From: Chinchilla lanigera
Taxonomy: Eukaryota > Chordata > Mammalia > Rodentia > Chinchillidae
Reading direction: 5' to 3'
Length of the DNA stretch: 64,000 nucleotides
Assembly (NCBI RefSeq): GCF_000276665.1
Contig: NW_004955459.1
Span: 11,371,935 to 11,435,934 of the forward strand
Part shown: piece by piece, positions 12,741 through 23,155 of the stretch
How positions within the stretch are numbered: position 1 is the stretch's first letter
Layout of the letters: each line of letters starts with the position of its first letter
Position numbers and translations under genes: made by a program
The notes under the pieces: model-generated
The model's database searches: none
What the model was told of the DNA's origin: nothing
Seen by the model: the letters and a program-made list of their open reading frames with translations, nothing else

Positions 12741-13146
12741 AGACCAGTACCCATGGCAGACATCACTAATCAATTACAGCACTCTTTTCTACTGGAAACA
12801 AACAAAGCCTTAGATATCTCAACACAGCCCTCCAGCTTCAGGCAAATGAAGTTGGCAAACAATGAAACCTATTTGTTATTATTGGACTGCTTAGTTCAGA
12901 AAGCCCTCCTAGGCCTGGAATTTCTGGTGCTATGATTCTCATTTTACTCAATATTTGAATACTGACATTTTTGTCTAAATATTCTTCATGTACCTGTTTT
13001 CTTCCAGTTGTAATGACTTCCTGAACACAGTGAGGCTTCTCTCTGAACCCATTCCATTTAATTCTTGTAAGAAAAATGCCTCTTTGTAACTTACTTCCCA
13101 AATTTCAAGGAACTTGAAATTTCTTTTGCCCAGTAAGATCTCATCC
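12741..13146. other. Unique sequence, nothing recognised
   Basis: Contains two short overlapping frames on opposite strands and no repeat that I recognise. Confidence 0.4.
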
Positions 13147-13560
13147 ACATGTATCAGTTATCTATTGCTGTGTAACAAATCACATTAAAATCTGGAGACT
13201 TTAAACAACAATGATCTACCTTTTCCCAAGATTCTGTGATTCTGTGATTCTATTCTCTATTCTCTCTATTCTGTGTTCTGTGATTCTATTCTCTTGTACC
13301 ATTCTATGACTCTTTCCCAAGATTCTTTGGTCAGTTCTCACTCACACAGCAGCATTCAACAGTGGCTGGGTTTGGCCTGGTAGAGGGGAAAGCAGAGGTG
13401 ACTGGGCTTCTGTCTGTGCTTGGCTCTTTTCTCTGTAGCTTCTGGTATCCCCAGAGTAGAATAAGAAGGTCAAGCCAGACCCTGTAATCCTTAGGCTCAC
13501 AATCCCCATCACAATGCTTCTTTCCACTTGGTTGGTCAAAGGAAGTTACAAAACCAGTCT
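13147..13560 (-). mobile_element. MaLR LTR (MLT1-like)
   Basis: Antisense LTR. It opens with 'tatcagttatctattgctgt' and 'gtaacaaatcacattaaaat', the reversed 'ttttaagccactaagttttg...gttacacagcaatagataac' end of MLT1 LTRs. A minisatellite-like expansion sits inside it at 13232-13320. The far end includes 'cttggttggtcaaaggaagt', usual for the family. Confidence 0.75.
13232..13320. repeat. Imperfect tandem repeat, TTCTGTGATTCTATTC-like units
   Basis: Repeated ATTCTGTGATTC and CTATTCTCT words within the LTR, forming a pyrimidine-rich degenerate array. It probably arose after insertion by local slippage. Confidence 0.75.
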
Positions 13561-13591
13561 ATACTGGAGTCCCTCCTTTTAGCTGGTGGGA

Positions 13592-13962
13592 TGTGTTAGT
13601 CAGCTTCCCATCACTATAATAAATACCTGAGATAAATCAATATATAAAGCAGAAAGGTTTGTTTTGGATCACAGTTTGGGAGGTTGCAATCCATGATCAG
13701 ATGGCACTGTTGCTTTCAGAGCTATGACTAGGCAATATAAAATATGGTAGGAGTCCAGAGCAAAGCCACACATCTCATGGTCAGAAAGCAAAAAAAGTGA
13801 AAGAGATCCACCATCCCCTTCAAGGCATTCACCTAATTACCTGACGATCCCCTACCAGACCTATCTTAAAGATTCTACCACTTCCTAGTGATGCCAAGAA
13901 AGGAACTAAGCTTTTAACACATGAGCTTCTGAGAAACATTGTAGATCCAAATACAACAGCAG
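13592..13962 (-). mobile_element. ERVL-MaLR LTR, near full length
   Basis: Starts 'tgtgttagtcagcttcccat', passes 'agaaaggtttgttttggatc' and 'tcacctaattacctgacgat', and ends near 'gatccaaatacaacagcag'. It lies about 30 bases downstream of another antisense LTR. The two differ in family, so they are independent insertions and not the two ends of one provirus. Confidence 0.7.
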
Positions 13963-14489
13963 CAATTGATAGCAAAGACACATTGTAAGGAATACAGGAA
14001 AGTGAGGGCTGTATGGTCATATTTGTTTTTATCTAGTTTAATGTATTTTTATTTCAAACTTGCTAGGTACAGAAAACAGACAGACTACCCAACCCCTAAC
14101 CTAGTCTTCTCTCTACCACTTAGGCCTTCAGTCCTGAGTTATCAGTTGGCAATTGGGAGACCTAAGAAAACAATGAAAATCTCTCAGAAGTGACTGGCCC
14201 AGAACTTGAAGCAGTAAATACACAAACAAAAACTTTCAATTGGAACTAACCCATGTATTACTCTGGAGATACCAGACTACTGATGTCAAGTGTCTTGATT
14301 AGCTCAACTAGTAGAATGAGATATCCACACCAACTAATAATTTTCATTCATGATTCCACTGCTTATTTCTTTGTACCCTATAGATACTGCACTGATTTTT
14401 GTAGATAGTATAGTAGGAAAATGCTTGGGTTCAGGGTAGACAGATTTGAATTCTAAATGTACCCTATACTAAATAGGAAACTCAGAAAA
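13963..14489. other. Unique sequence, nothing recognised
   Basis: No gene or recognised repeat. Confidence 0.4.
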
Positions 14490-14720
14490 AAAATCTCTTT
14501 GCCTTAATTTCCCAATCTTTTCCATGGGCAAACAGTAATTTGCAAGATTATTATAAAAGATAATGGAAATAAATGCAAAGCCTCTTGAGAAATTGCTGAC
14601 ATACTCTGGGTGCTCAATAATTGTTGACTACTACTGTTGCATCAATGGGTATAGTCAGAGAAGACCTTATGTAAGTAGCCTCCTTGAGTGGAGATTTGAA
14701 GGGTGAATAGAATCTGGGTG
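14490..14720 (+). mobile_element. MIR-type SINE remnant with adjoining ancient repeat
   Basis: 'gccttaatttcccaatcttt' followed by 'gacatactctgggtgctcaa' and 'taattgttgac' gives the MIR sense order of 'cctcagtttcctcatctg...tagtaggtgctcaataaa'. The following 'ccttgagtggagatttgaag' suggests another old LINE-like piece. Diverged. Confidence 0.5.
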
Positions 14721-15159
14721 TTGGGGGGCAACCTAATGTAGAAAGTAGCTTACAAACACACCTTGTGTCATTTAGTTGAAAATAACTGGAAAAACCTGGG
14801 TAGAGTTGTTTTGTCTTTGAAGTATCTACCAGTTTAGGAAATAAAACAGGGAAGAATGTTTATGTCAGATAGGTTAAGGCTTTTGCGTATCTAGATAAAG
14901 AACTTGGATTTTTTTTTCCTAACAGACAATGGAAGGACAGGAGAGCAAAATAAAAACACCAAAAAGAAAAAAAAAAAAGAAAATCAAGGCAAGATTAATT
15001 ATTCAGCCATCACCTGGTGAATAGACTGAAGAGAGACTACAAAGAGTGGGGTCCAATTGGGAAAAATGAGACAGAATATGGGGACAAAATGTGCTTGATC
15101 ATGTCTTCCAAATGAATGCTTTCATCTCTATAACTGTGGATTGGAGTGATTTGAAATTA
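14721..15159. other. Unique sequence with A-rich stretch
   Basis: An A-rich low-complexity patch is centred on 14950-14985. Otherwise nothing is recognised. Confidence 0.4.
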
Positions 15160-15692
15160 TACTCACTAATTATTTGACATTCCTCCTATGAAAGATAAAG
15201 TCTATTTCCCTTTCCCTTGAAAATGGGTCCACCTTAGTGACTAACCTAATAAACACAACAGGGTAAAAGTGACACTGCAGGACTTCCAAGGTTAGTCACA
15301 AGCTGTAAGTTTCCACCTGGTCCTGTTTTTCTGAGACTGCTTGCCTTGGAACCCAGCCTCTGGACCATAAGGAAGTTAAGTGGCCCCAGGGGAATAGGCC
15401 ATGACCTCAAATATGACTCCAAAGCCATGTGTTCCAGTCCAGCCTCAGTCCCAGTGGTGGTCCCAACTGACAGTCACCATCAACCTTCAGACCTGTAGGT
15501 GGGAGAACCTCCAGTTGACACTAGCTCCAGCCTTTGATGTCCCTAGTCCATACCAAGCAGAGCAGAGATGAACTGTTCTTACTGCACTCTACCCAAATTG
15601 CTGATTTGTAAGCAGCATAAATGTCATTGCTATTTTAAGTCACTGAGTTTTGGGGTGTTTTGTTACACAGCAATGGTTAACTGAAACCAGCT
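15160..15692 (+). mobile_element. MaLR LTR (MLT1-like), long copy
   Basis: Sense LTR. The 5' half has the MLT1-like 'cccttgaaaatgggtccacc' region. The 3' end has 'ctacccaaattgctgatttg', 'attttaagtcactgagtttt', 'ggggtgttttgttacacagc' and 'aatggttaactgaaacc', a clear MLT1 terminus. No internal retroviral region follows. Confidence 0.8.
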
Positions 15693-15869
15693 GTTCTAGA
15701 TGCTGGCTGGGTATCACACACATACTGGTTGTTCTTACACTTGTGCAAAAGGTCAAGTATCCAGAAATCAAAATAATTAAAATGTTTTTGATGAAATATT
15801 CCCTGTCACATCATTTTCTCCATTTCCTTCACAGCATTAATTACAATTTGCAAATACAATCTTCATTTG

Positions 15870-16032
15870 CTTCTTTGGTCTTTTGTTCTTTTTCTGCCCC
15901 TTCCCCTAGTATAGAAGCTCCCTAGGTTCCCGATTTTGTTTAGTTTGCTCACTGCCATATCCCATTACCTATCCTAGGGCTTGGCACATAGTAAACACAT
16001 TGTAAATTTTCATGGAATAGTGAACAAGTAGA
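15870..16032 (+). mobile_element. L2 LINE 3' end
   Basis: Shows the L2 terminal order: 'ctagtatagaagctccctag', 'ttcccgattttgtttagttt', 'cactgccatatcccattacc' and 'ggcttggcacatagtaaaca'. Ends in a short A+T-rich tail. Ancient and inactive. Confidence 0.7.
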
Positions 16033-16139
16033 TAAACACCAGGAAACTTGAATATATTCAATTCCAGAGCATAGGAACCACTTTCAGAAGACATGTGCCA
16101 AAGTTTAAAGAAAGGGCAAATGCATGCATGCAATTAAGG

Positions 16140-16268
16140 TTTTTAAACGGAGGTTATGATTTGCATATTTTTTTCTCTTACTGATTGGTCCAAGCAGTGG
16201 CCCATTGTTAATATGCCCATCTCAGCTGGGCTCACTGAGAGCCCTCTTTAGATGCATTCTCCGAGAAC
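16140..16268. promoter_or_regulatory. Small candidate conserved noncoding element
   Basis: Contains a perfect GATTTGCAT octamer-type site at 16158-16166, a CCAAT-type motif ('attggtccaa') and a CATTGTTAAT SOX/HOX-like word. It lies in an otherwise repeat-filled stretch. Evidence is motif content only. Confidence 0.3.
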
Positions 16269-16274
16269 CATTAA

Positions 16275-16432
16275 CATACGTCACCTCATCAAATCCTCAA
16301 CAGGTCTACATGGCAGGTATCTGTATTCTCAGCTGAGCGATGTGGACTAAGCTTAGAAAAACTCAGTGCAGTACTTTTCTCGGGATACACAGCTTTGAAG
16401 TAGGGGCTCCAAGGTGCAAACCTAAGTTTGAT
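16275..16432 (-). mobile_element. MIR-type SINE remnant
   Basis: Antisense MIR order: 'acctcatcaaatcctcaaca', a tail of the 'ttttcagatgagg' type altered to 'tctcagctgagcg', and later 'gggatacacagctttgaagt', matching 'ggtcacacagctagtaagtg'. Diverged. Confidence 0.5.
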
Positions 16433-16569
16433 TTCACTCTTTCAGGAGCAAAGATGGCCAATTTCAAAGGGACCCAGGAAGCCTAGGGGAATCTTTCCCT
16501 TTGTGAGGGCCATTCCTGTGCCCTTGTGCAGAGGAGAGGACAAGAATAAGAATTGTTCCTTCCTGCTTA

Positions 16570-16905
16570 GCCCAAACAGGCTGCTGTAATGCCACTACAG
16601 ACTGGGTCTCTCATAAAGAGCAGAAATTTATTTCTCATCATTCTAGAGGCTAAGAAATTCCAGATCAAGGTGCTGATAGATTTGATACCCAGACAGTGTC
16701 AGCTTTCTAGTTTTTTCTGTCTTCACATGCCAGAGGGACCAGGGAACTTCTCTGGGCCTCTTTTATAGGACACCGAACTCATTCGTGAGCCACCTTATCA
16801 CTTAATCACCTCCCAAAATTCCTACCTTAAAATACCATCCCATCTTAGATTAGATTTCAACATGAGGAACAGACATATTTGGGCCACACCTTAGCATTCA
16901 CTCTT
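16570..16905 (-). mobile_element. ERVL-MaLR LTR
   Basis: Opens 'caggctgctgtaatgccact', then 'gcagaaatttatttctcatc', 'attctagaggctaagaaatt' and 'ccagatcaaggtgctgatag', with 'aatcacctcccaaaattcct' later. These are standard antisense MLT1/MST-type phrases in the right order. Confidence 0.75.
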
Positions 16906-17399
16906 AGTCACTCAATAAACTCTTATGCATCTATACAATAAGTCCAGAGACTATCCTAGACACTATCTGAAGGAACATAAACCTGGTGCAGCTCCCTCTG
17001 GTCCATTAGGGCACAAGCAAGTGGACTTGCTAGCAATGCATTCAAAGCACACAGACATGTACAGGATGGACCCGTCCCTAGAGGGTAGCCTTTGGCCCCT
17101 TGGGAGGGCGCCAACTTGAATCTCATCCTACAGTCTAGCAGCTTGCACACAGGCTCTGACTTCTCCCCATTCAGTCGCCTTTTCTCTGAGCCAGGAGAGT
17201 CCATGAGACTTGTGAGGAAGGCTCCAGAGAAGGGCCCTGGGACCAGAGCCGGTGTCTGCCCTTCCTGCCTGCAGCAGGCGGCTATGCCATTCCTGGCAGG
17301 GCCAAGCCCTCCGGAGCAGTCCTGGGCCTCAGAAACCCGGAGGATGAGGAAGCCCACCAATGAGAGGACAAGAGTCGGTTGTAACTGGGTCCCCTGACA
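16906..17399. other. Unique, fairly GC-rich sequence
   Basis: No repeat recognised. Long overlapping frames on both strands (134 codons minus, 101 codons plus) reflect GC-rich composition with few stop codons. Neither shows a domain or flanking splice sites convincing enough to call an exon. Confidence 0.4.
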
Positions 17400-18244
17400 G
17401 GATGAAATGCTTTTGTTGTAATATGGTCTCGATAAAAGGTATTGTAATATTTAAAAAGTAGTATTGATCTCTCAGGAGCACCATAAATCCTGGCGGGATT
17501 GGAGAGCCAGCCACGGAGCCTCAGCACCAGGCGGCAAGGCAGCGGGCTGTCAGCAAGGATGCGCAGCCCTACACTCCGGGGTCACCCCGGGAGGGATCCC
17601 CTATGCCCCCAACATCAAAGGGAGCTACTCTGTTCCCTGGCAGACACAGGAGAACTTGAGAGAAGCTGTTTAAACAAAAGAATCAAAATATGAAACTAAA
17701 TCACCTGCTCGTGTTTTATTAGGCCTTGCTCTGAATCAATACAAGCCCCAGGCCCCGATGCCTTTTGCTGAAAGGGAATACTTTCCCATCCTAAAACGGA
17801 ATCAGGCCTCTTAAGTAAAATAGATGTCACCGTCAGTGCCTGTATCCGCAGTGCCCTCCCCGTTTGCCTTCGCCCCCGAACTCATCCTCTCTGGAAAGAA
17901 GAGCGGGGAGCTGACATGTTGCCCGGAAACCCAAGTCGGGTTGCAAAATCCTAAGCCTTGGAATTTCTCCATCTTTCTCCCACAAAAGTTTTCCCTTCTG
18001 TTTACCAGGAGTGGGGTGAGGGGAGGCCCAGGCAAGTCTGTCTCGCAGGAGGATTTGAAGATACAGTGGCGACGTGAAAGGCGAAGAAGATTTTCATTTC
18101 CTGTGTTCGGGGGTACAAATAATATCAGTATGAAAAACCTGGCCGGGAGATGGGAGATAGCAGTTTTTACATTGATAAGTATTTGTTCATTTCCTGACAA
18201 CAAAAAAATATAAATCTCTTCAGAAATTAAATGCCCCGGCTTGT
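17400..18244. promoter_or_regulatory. Upstream flank of the CpG-dense core, candidate conserved block
   Basis: Repeat-free sequence leading into the CpG core. It holds AT-rich segments such as 'gttgtaatatggtctcgata' and 'tagcagtttttacattgata' alternating with moderately GC-rich ones. Two overlapping frames of about 130 codons on opposite strands (17811-18213) cannot both be genes and have no recognised domain. I infer regulatory DNA because there are no repeats across more than 2 kb; conservation must be checked. Confidence 0.45.
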
Positions 18245-18410
18245 TGGAGCACTTTTGTGGCGCGGCGCGCGAGGCCGGCTCCCTTTCTGGGCCGCGCTGC
18301 GGATAATCGCAGCATCAGTCATCAGCCCGGATCGCGGGCGGCGGCCGGCGCGCGGCGCCCAATTCGCCCACTTTTTGTGTCACTTATTTTCTCGGCGGGC
18401 CCGATTTGCA
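18245..18410. promoter_or_regulatory. Short CpG-dense core (orphan CpG island-like)
   Basis: About two dozen CpG dinucleotides can be counted between 18261 and 18403. The surrounding tens of kilobases are strongly CpG-depleted. It includes runs such as 'ggcgcggcgcgcgaggccgg'-like sequence and 'gcggcggccggcgcgcggcg'. It is too short for classical island length criteria, but its density implies it is kept unmethylated in the germline. It could be a poised-enhancer core or the promoter of an unannotated noncoding transcript. No coding first exon is evident on either side. Confidence 0.7.
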
Positions 18411-18970
18411 TTTTAATGGAAGTAGTTTATAGACTTCTCCGCTGCCTTCAGAGTGCCACAAGTGGCATCATTAAGTGAGCTAAGCCGGATTAATGCTGAT
18501 AGTAAAGTCAGATAATACAATAACAGAGGCCTCCATTCCATTTGCATTAGGTGAGCAGCGCGGGGCTGCCTGGTGCCTGGCGATAATTTGTAAGCGCGAT
18601 ATGTTGTACTTGAGAGGATAAGATTAAATTTAGTGGGTTTAACTGTCATCCCGGTAAGTCAATTACTTCATCTTTTCAGCCTTTGAATTTCTTTTATAAA
18701 TAAAATAAATGGAATATTGAGCTGCTCCGCAGCCATTTCGAGCTCCCATGAAGAAGAATTACACAGGCTGGGCCAAAAAAATAAAAGGCTTCGGACTCGG
18801 CTCCATAAACAAAATATAAACTCCATTCAGGTGCCAGCATGGCAGCAGCCCCGAAATATTGTCCATCTCTCATATCACAAGCATGACAGATTCCATTGTG
18901 ACTTTAGTTTCTCCATAATAGGAAATATTTATGTCGTGCCTGGGTCTTTTCTACTCCTCTCCCTCCCATT
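18403..18970. promoter_or_regulatory. Strong candidate conserved enhancer, motif-dense
   Basis: Directly follows the CpG core and is repeat-free. Visible motifs are GATTTGCAT (18403-18411), a dyad TGCCAC-AA-GTGGCA (18454-18467), GGATTAATGCTGAT (OTX/PITX-type, about 18487), CATTTGCATTA (18539-18549), GATAAGATTAA (GATA-type, about 18617), an 'agtcaattactt' dyad (about 18656), TATAAATAAAATAAATGGAAT (about 18695), ATAAACAAA (FOX-type, about 18805) and a perfect CArG box CCATAATAGG (18913-18922). This density and the absence of transposons are typical of deeply conserved developmental enhancers. The target gene cannot be named from this window. Confidence 0.6.
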
Positions 18971-19465
18971 GTGGGAGGCAAATAGGCCAATACACAGCCT
19001 TGTGCTCCCTGCTCCCTCCCTCCTCTGCCTCTTCCTGCCCAGCCCAGCGCTAAATATTTAGCGTTGGAGGCGGATATGAAGGAAGCCTCAGGACCCAAGG
19101 GCTCACAAGTATTGCGAGCAGGTCTCAGATAAACAAAAGGGGCAACTTCTTTCCTGCCCTCTCCCTTTCCCCAGCGCTGGGCTGTTGCCACGGAAGATGG
19201 CTTCTCTGGATGAAAAGTTTAGCTATCTCGCATCAGCTGTGAAATCTTGATAGAAGAGCTTCGACATCTTTATTTATTCACGGAGGAGAAAGAAAGGGGA
19301 AAGAGAATGAGGCAGTAAATCCTCCTAGGTAGTACAACCCAGTGCAAGTCTGTTTAAGGAGAACACAACTCTGCTGTCTTCTGCACAGATGAATAAGCAT
19401 GCATATTTTAAAAAGGTGATTTGCATAACTGTTTTACTTAGTCATGAATGGATAGATGGATGGGT
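18971..19465. promoter_or_regulatory. Downstream flank of the enhancer block
   Basis: Continues repeat-free. It contains 'agcgctaaatatttagcgtt' (a near-perfect dyad, about 19045-19065) and another GATTTGCAT site at 19418-19426 next to 'ataagcatgcatatttt'. A conserved element is plausible, with lower certainty than the core. Confidence 0.4.
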
Positions 19466-20151
19466 GAGTGAAAAAAAGGAAAAAGACATGATCTGTCAAA
19501 GTCCTTTCCACTGATGCTAAAGAAATCAGCACAATGTGGAAAGAATCGGGAGCGGGGTCAGGAAGCCTTGAGCTGTGCACATTTCTCTGGGTCTTACAGA
19601 ACAAGGGAAAAGTGTGGGGGGTTGGCCTGAGACCATTAGCTGAGTGAGCTAGGAAAAGTGCTCATTAATCAGTTTCTAATAAATGAATCAACAGTGAGGT
19701 GTGGACAAGAACAGAGATAAAAGGAATAACCTCAGTGCTCCACGGCACATTAGGACTTCTAGGGTTGACCACAACTCATATTTTAAAGTAGGTGGTAGAG
19801 AGGATTTTGAGTTTTCCTAACACCAAGAAACTATACATGTCTGAGGCGAGGAATAACCTGTGACCTTGATCTATTCACTATGTGTTGTATACATGTATTG
19901 AAATGCCACACCATATCTCACAAATATAAACAATTATTATGTGTTGATTTAAAAAAAATGTGGAGGTAAAAGACTGCAGAGTTTCTGCCATATTCCCAAC
20001 CTATGCTACTCCTTTTCCATGTAAATACTCTTTCAGATCAGACCTCAACATGCCAGGTACCTGCAGAGGCCATTGTATCTTTTGTGGAATGCCTTCCTCT
20101 TTTCTCTTCACCTGATGAAATCCTGCCTTTCTCCTGACCCATTCTATCTTT
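19466..20151. other. Unique sequence, nothing recognised
   Basis: No repeat or gene signal. A small A-rich run sits near 19951. Confidence 0.4.
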
Positions 20152-20242
20152 CCTTTTTTTCTGACACTGGCAATGGAACTCTGGGCCTCATGCAGGCTGG
20201 AGAAGCATTCTGCTGCTGAGCTACACCCCCAGCCTTCCCCTT
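20152..20242 (-). mobile_element. ID-type SINE, diverged
   Basis: Antisense tRNA-like SINE. A T-rich start is followed by 'ggcaatggaactctgggcct', 'catgcaggctggagaagcat' and 'gctgagctacacccccagcc', the reverse complement of the ID 'ggctgggggtgtagctcagc' start. Older than the two ID copies at 31.0 and 59.1 kb. Confidence 0.75.
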
Positions 20243-20419
20243 CTCTTTCTCCCAGATCCTTCCCCAGCGCGCACAATGCAGCAGTCTTTGTACTGTCTTC
20301 TCCAAGCATTTGTTGATACATGGTCTCCGTTATGAGCTCCCCATGAGCTTCTTAAAAATGTGAAAATGTGTCTCATTTATCCATTCATCTCTTTGCTCTT
20401 TCTTTTCTGTTTGTTTGTT

Positions 20420-20560
20420 CGTTCTCACGTCTGTCATGTGCCAAGTGTGCTGCTCAGTACTGTACTATTTGGAACACAAAATTGAACAAGATGTAGTTCT
20501 CATCCTCAAGGAGCTGAGTCTAAAAGGTGGAACAGGCCTAGCAATGATTTTAATACAGTG
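20420..20560 (+). mobile_element. Possible ancient CR1/L2-clade LINE remnant
   Basis: 'catgtgccaagtgtgctgct' through 'cacaaaattgaacaagatgt' and 'catcctcaaggagctgagtc' recalls the 'ccaggcactgttctaggtgctgg...catggagcttacattctag' phrase of old mammalian LINE repeats. Tentative. Confidence 0.4.
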
Positions 20561-20747
20561 AGTGAATATCTATATTCTCTATATTTGGCACAACCCTTGA
20601 CCTGTAAAATGTGCGAAGCAAATGCGGGTTAAATGAACAAAATTTCAGTAAAACATAACGATTAGCCTGGGAGATTCTGAAAATCCTTAATGTTAAGAGT
20701 GGTAAAACTGCTATCAGTCCTCCTGCACCTGCTTGATCATCAGCCCT

Positions 20748-21125
20748 CCTGTCTTGGTCACTTTTCTTGTCACTGAGAAAAAAGATCCAACACTCACAAC
20801 TTAAACAAGGAAAGTATTATTATGGCTCATGGTTTGTAGAGGTTTAATTCCATGGTCGGCTGGCTTGAAGGTAGGCAATGCATAGCAGAGGGGCATAATA
20901 AAGGGGAAGCTGCTCCCTGGCATGGTCCCTGCTGCAGAGAAGAAGGGTGGAATCAGGGAGGTAAATAAACCCTTCCATGTCACCCCTCCACCAGTGACCC
21001 TCCTCTTACGACCGGAACCCACCTCCTAACACCAAGCCAGCTCCCCCATAATTGAGTCACCATCCACAAACCTCACCTTTGAGTGCATGGGGTACTGGGG
21101 GACATCCAGACATAAACCATAACCC
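20748..21125 (-). mobile_element. ERVL-MaLR LTR, near full length
   Basis: Starts 'gtcttggtcacttttcttgt', with 'tattatggctcatggtttgt', 'attccatggtcggctggctt' and 'acccacctcctaacacc', and ends 'gacataaaccataacccc'. Same group as the copies at 4.8 and 13.6 kb. Solo LTR. Confidence 0.75.
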
Positions 21126-22022
21126 CTCCCCAGCCTTCACTGTCATTGTCAAGTACTTCAACAAAAGAAGGAATGTACACAGCAGAAGGTTCTCAGGAAG
21201 GTCAGAGACTAAAGCCATCTTACAGGAAATGGGATCTGCTGAGGGCACCCTGCACTTATGGAGGACCTTATCTCCCACCTAAGTGATCTTCTTTAAATCA
21301 AAATGCAGTTACTCCCCAAGTGGAAGTCCCCTTAAAAGACCTTAATTCAAACTGTCAGTGCTTTGTGTCCCACCACTAGATGCCAAGCACTATGTTAGTT
21401 ATATACTATAGAGGAATAAAAAAATGAATCACGTTCTACCCTCAGCCCGCTCAAAATTCCCTTGGGACTAGGGGCTGTGGCATGGTTTATATACAACCAG
21501 TGCATGGTTGTAGAGGAAAACAACCTGAATTCTGATTTGTTCCTTTGGTCACCTGTCAATAATCAACAAGTAAACTATTACTAATAATACTGAAAATTTT
21601 ATTTGTATGTATAGTATTACCTATTAAAATATTAAAGTTTTTATTTACCCCTTATCCCCTTAATTAACACTCACTTCTGCCTCCCCCTAACTGTTGCAGA
21701 AGCTCATCTATGGAGACCCCAACTGGGAAGCTTTTGCCAACACAGAAAATGGGAGGTATGTGCCAGTCTGTGTGCACGTGTGTGTGTGTGCTTCTCTGAC
21801 TTCATTCCAAAGCCAAAGATATAAATGACTTTTAGATTGTCCCTTGTTTTGTATTATCCATGCCTCTGCCCTTCACTAGTGCAGATAATCGAGAGCTCAC
21901 TGTACTGTGATTAATTATATGGCCAGGGCTGAGAGCCAACAGTCATCCAGCACTAGGAGTTTCAGACACTTTAGGAGGGATGGGATTGTGTTCATTTGAT
22001 TGTTCATCTGTTTAACCTTGAT
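21126..22022. other. Unique sequence with short TG repeat
   Basis: A short TG run lies at about 21776-21790. A small stretch near 21880-21925 ('gataatcgagagctcactgt' then 'gattaattat') looks enhancer-like, but it is too short to call. Confidence 0.35.
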
Positions 22023-22165
22023 CTGGTCTGGACTGAATACCTACTCTGGGTGAGGCACTCTACTAAGCACTGCAATACGCAACCTCTCATTCAATCCTTC
22101 CAGAAGTCCAGGGTTATCCCATTTCAGAGCTGAGAAAACAGATGGCCAAAGAAGTTATGTGACTT
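22023..22165 (-). mobile_element. MIR-type SINE remnant
   Basis: Antisense MIR order: 'gaatacctactctgggtgag', 'gcactctactaagcactgca', 'ctctcattcaatccttccag' and 'catttcagagctgagaaaac'. Clear but diverged. Confidence 0.65.
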
Positions 22166-22739
22166 TCCTTAGTAAAGGGAACTAGTAAAAGCTAGCAAAC
22201 AGCTTATGAAACATATAATCATTTATCTATAACTGATGTCTAAGTGTCATAGATATTAAACACACACATTTGAGTTAGCATAATTTTCTGAGTAAATTTC
22301 CTTTAATAGCTTCCATACTGAACCTAAGCACTTGTCAGGCTCCTTGAAAGTTTCCAAAGTCCATGGACCATGTAGTAAAATAACTCCTGACACTCAGAAC
22401 CATGCTAAATGTACACGTCTTACAAGTCAGACCTATGCTGTGGTCAGGCAGCTTTGGTGGTGGCAACATTGTAAGTCCCCATCTTTAAGTACTTTCCCCT
22501 TAAAATAAAGAAAAGAAGAGGTGCTAGTAAGTACACAGCATGTGTCGCAATGCTGTACACAACTAGCCTCATAAATCATAATAATACTAAAAGTAGCACT
22601 GTTACTCTCTGCACAAAAGAACAAGAGCCCAGAAAAATAAAGTGGACACAAAATGACACCAGCCAAATCCAGCTGTTTGGCTTCGAGTTCCTGTTCTACG
22701 CAGCCCCCTTGCAAGTGATGCTTATAAGCCATAAAACTA

Positions 22740-23122
22740 CACTAATAGCAGTGCCACAGAACTTGTCAAGATGTTAGCCTGAATCTATGCAAAATAACAC
22801 AATTCTGGTCAAAATGGTTCCAGGCTATTGTCCCTAAGAATAATGATTAATTCCGGCTCTTCTCATGTGAATTATTCTGTCTTAATCAAAACTAATAAAT
22901 CTTTGTATTATTCATTTGATGCCTGAACACTGCTCCTCTCCAACTTGACCATTTCGATTTTTTGCCTCTTGACTCTATTTCTGTTTCTCCTGTTTTCACA
23001 TCAGATGTGTAAACCATCCTGTTTCTATTTTCAGATCAAATATCTTCAATTCCTCTGGAGAAGTTTTCTCCTAAATCATGGTATTGCCAATTGCTACGTA
23101 TCATTCCCTGCCCACAAATTTG

Positions 23123-23155
<33 letters not shown>

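Noticed and set aside
13232..13320. CRISPR-like direct repeats
   Set aside because: The units are imperfect, contiguous and lack spacers. It is a slippage minisatellite inside an LTR of a mammalian genome.
16956..17397. 134-codon minus and 101-codon plus frames
   Set aside because: They overlap, have no domain, and lie in GC-rich unique DNA without exon structure.
17811..18213. Paired 129-130 codon frames on opposite strands next to the CpG core, possible first exon
   Set aside because: Both strands cannot code at once, there is no recognised domain, and no convincing initiation or donor context. GC-rich composition explains the long frames.
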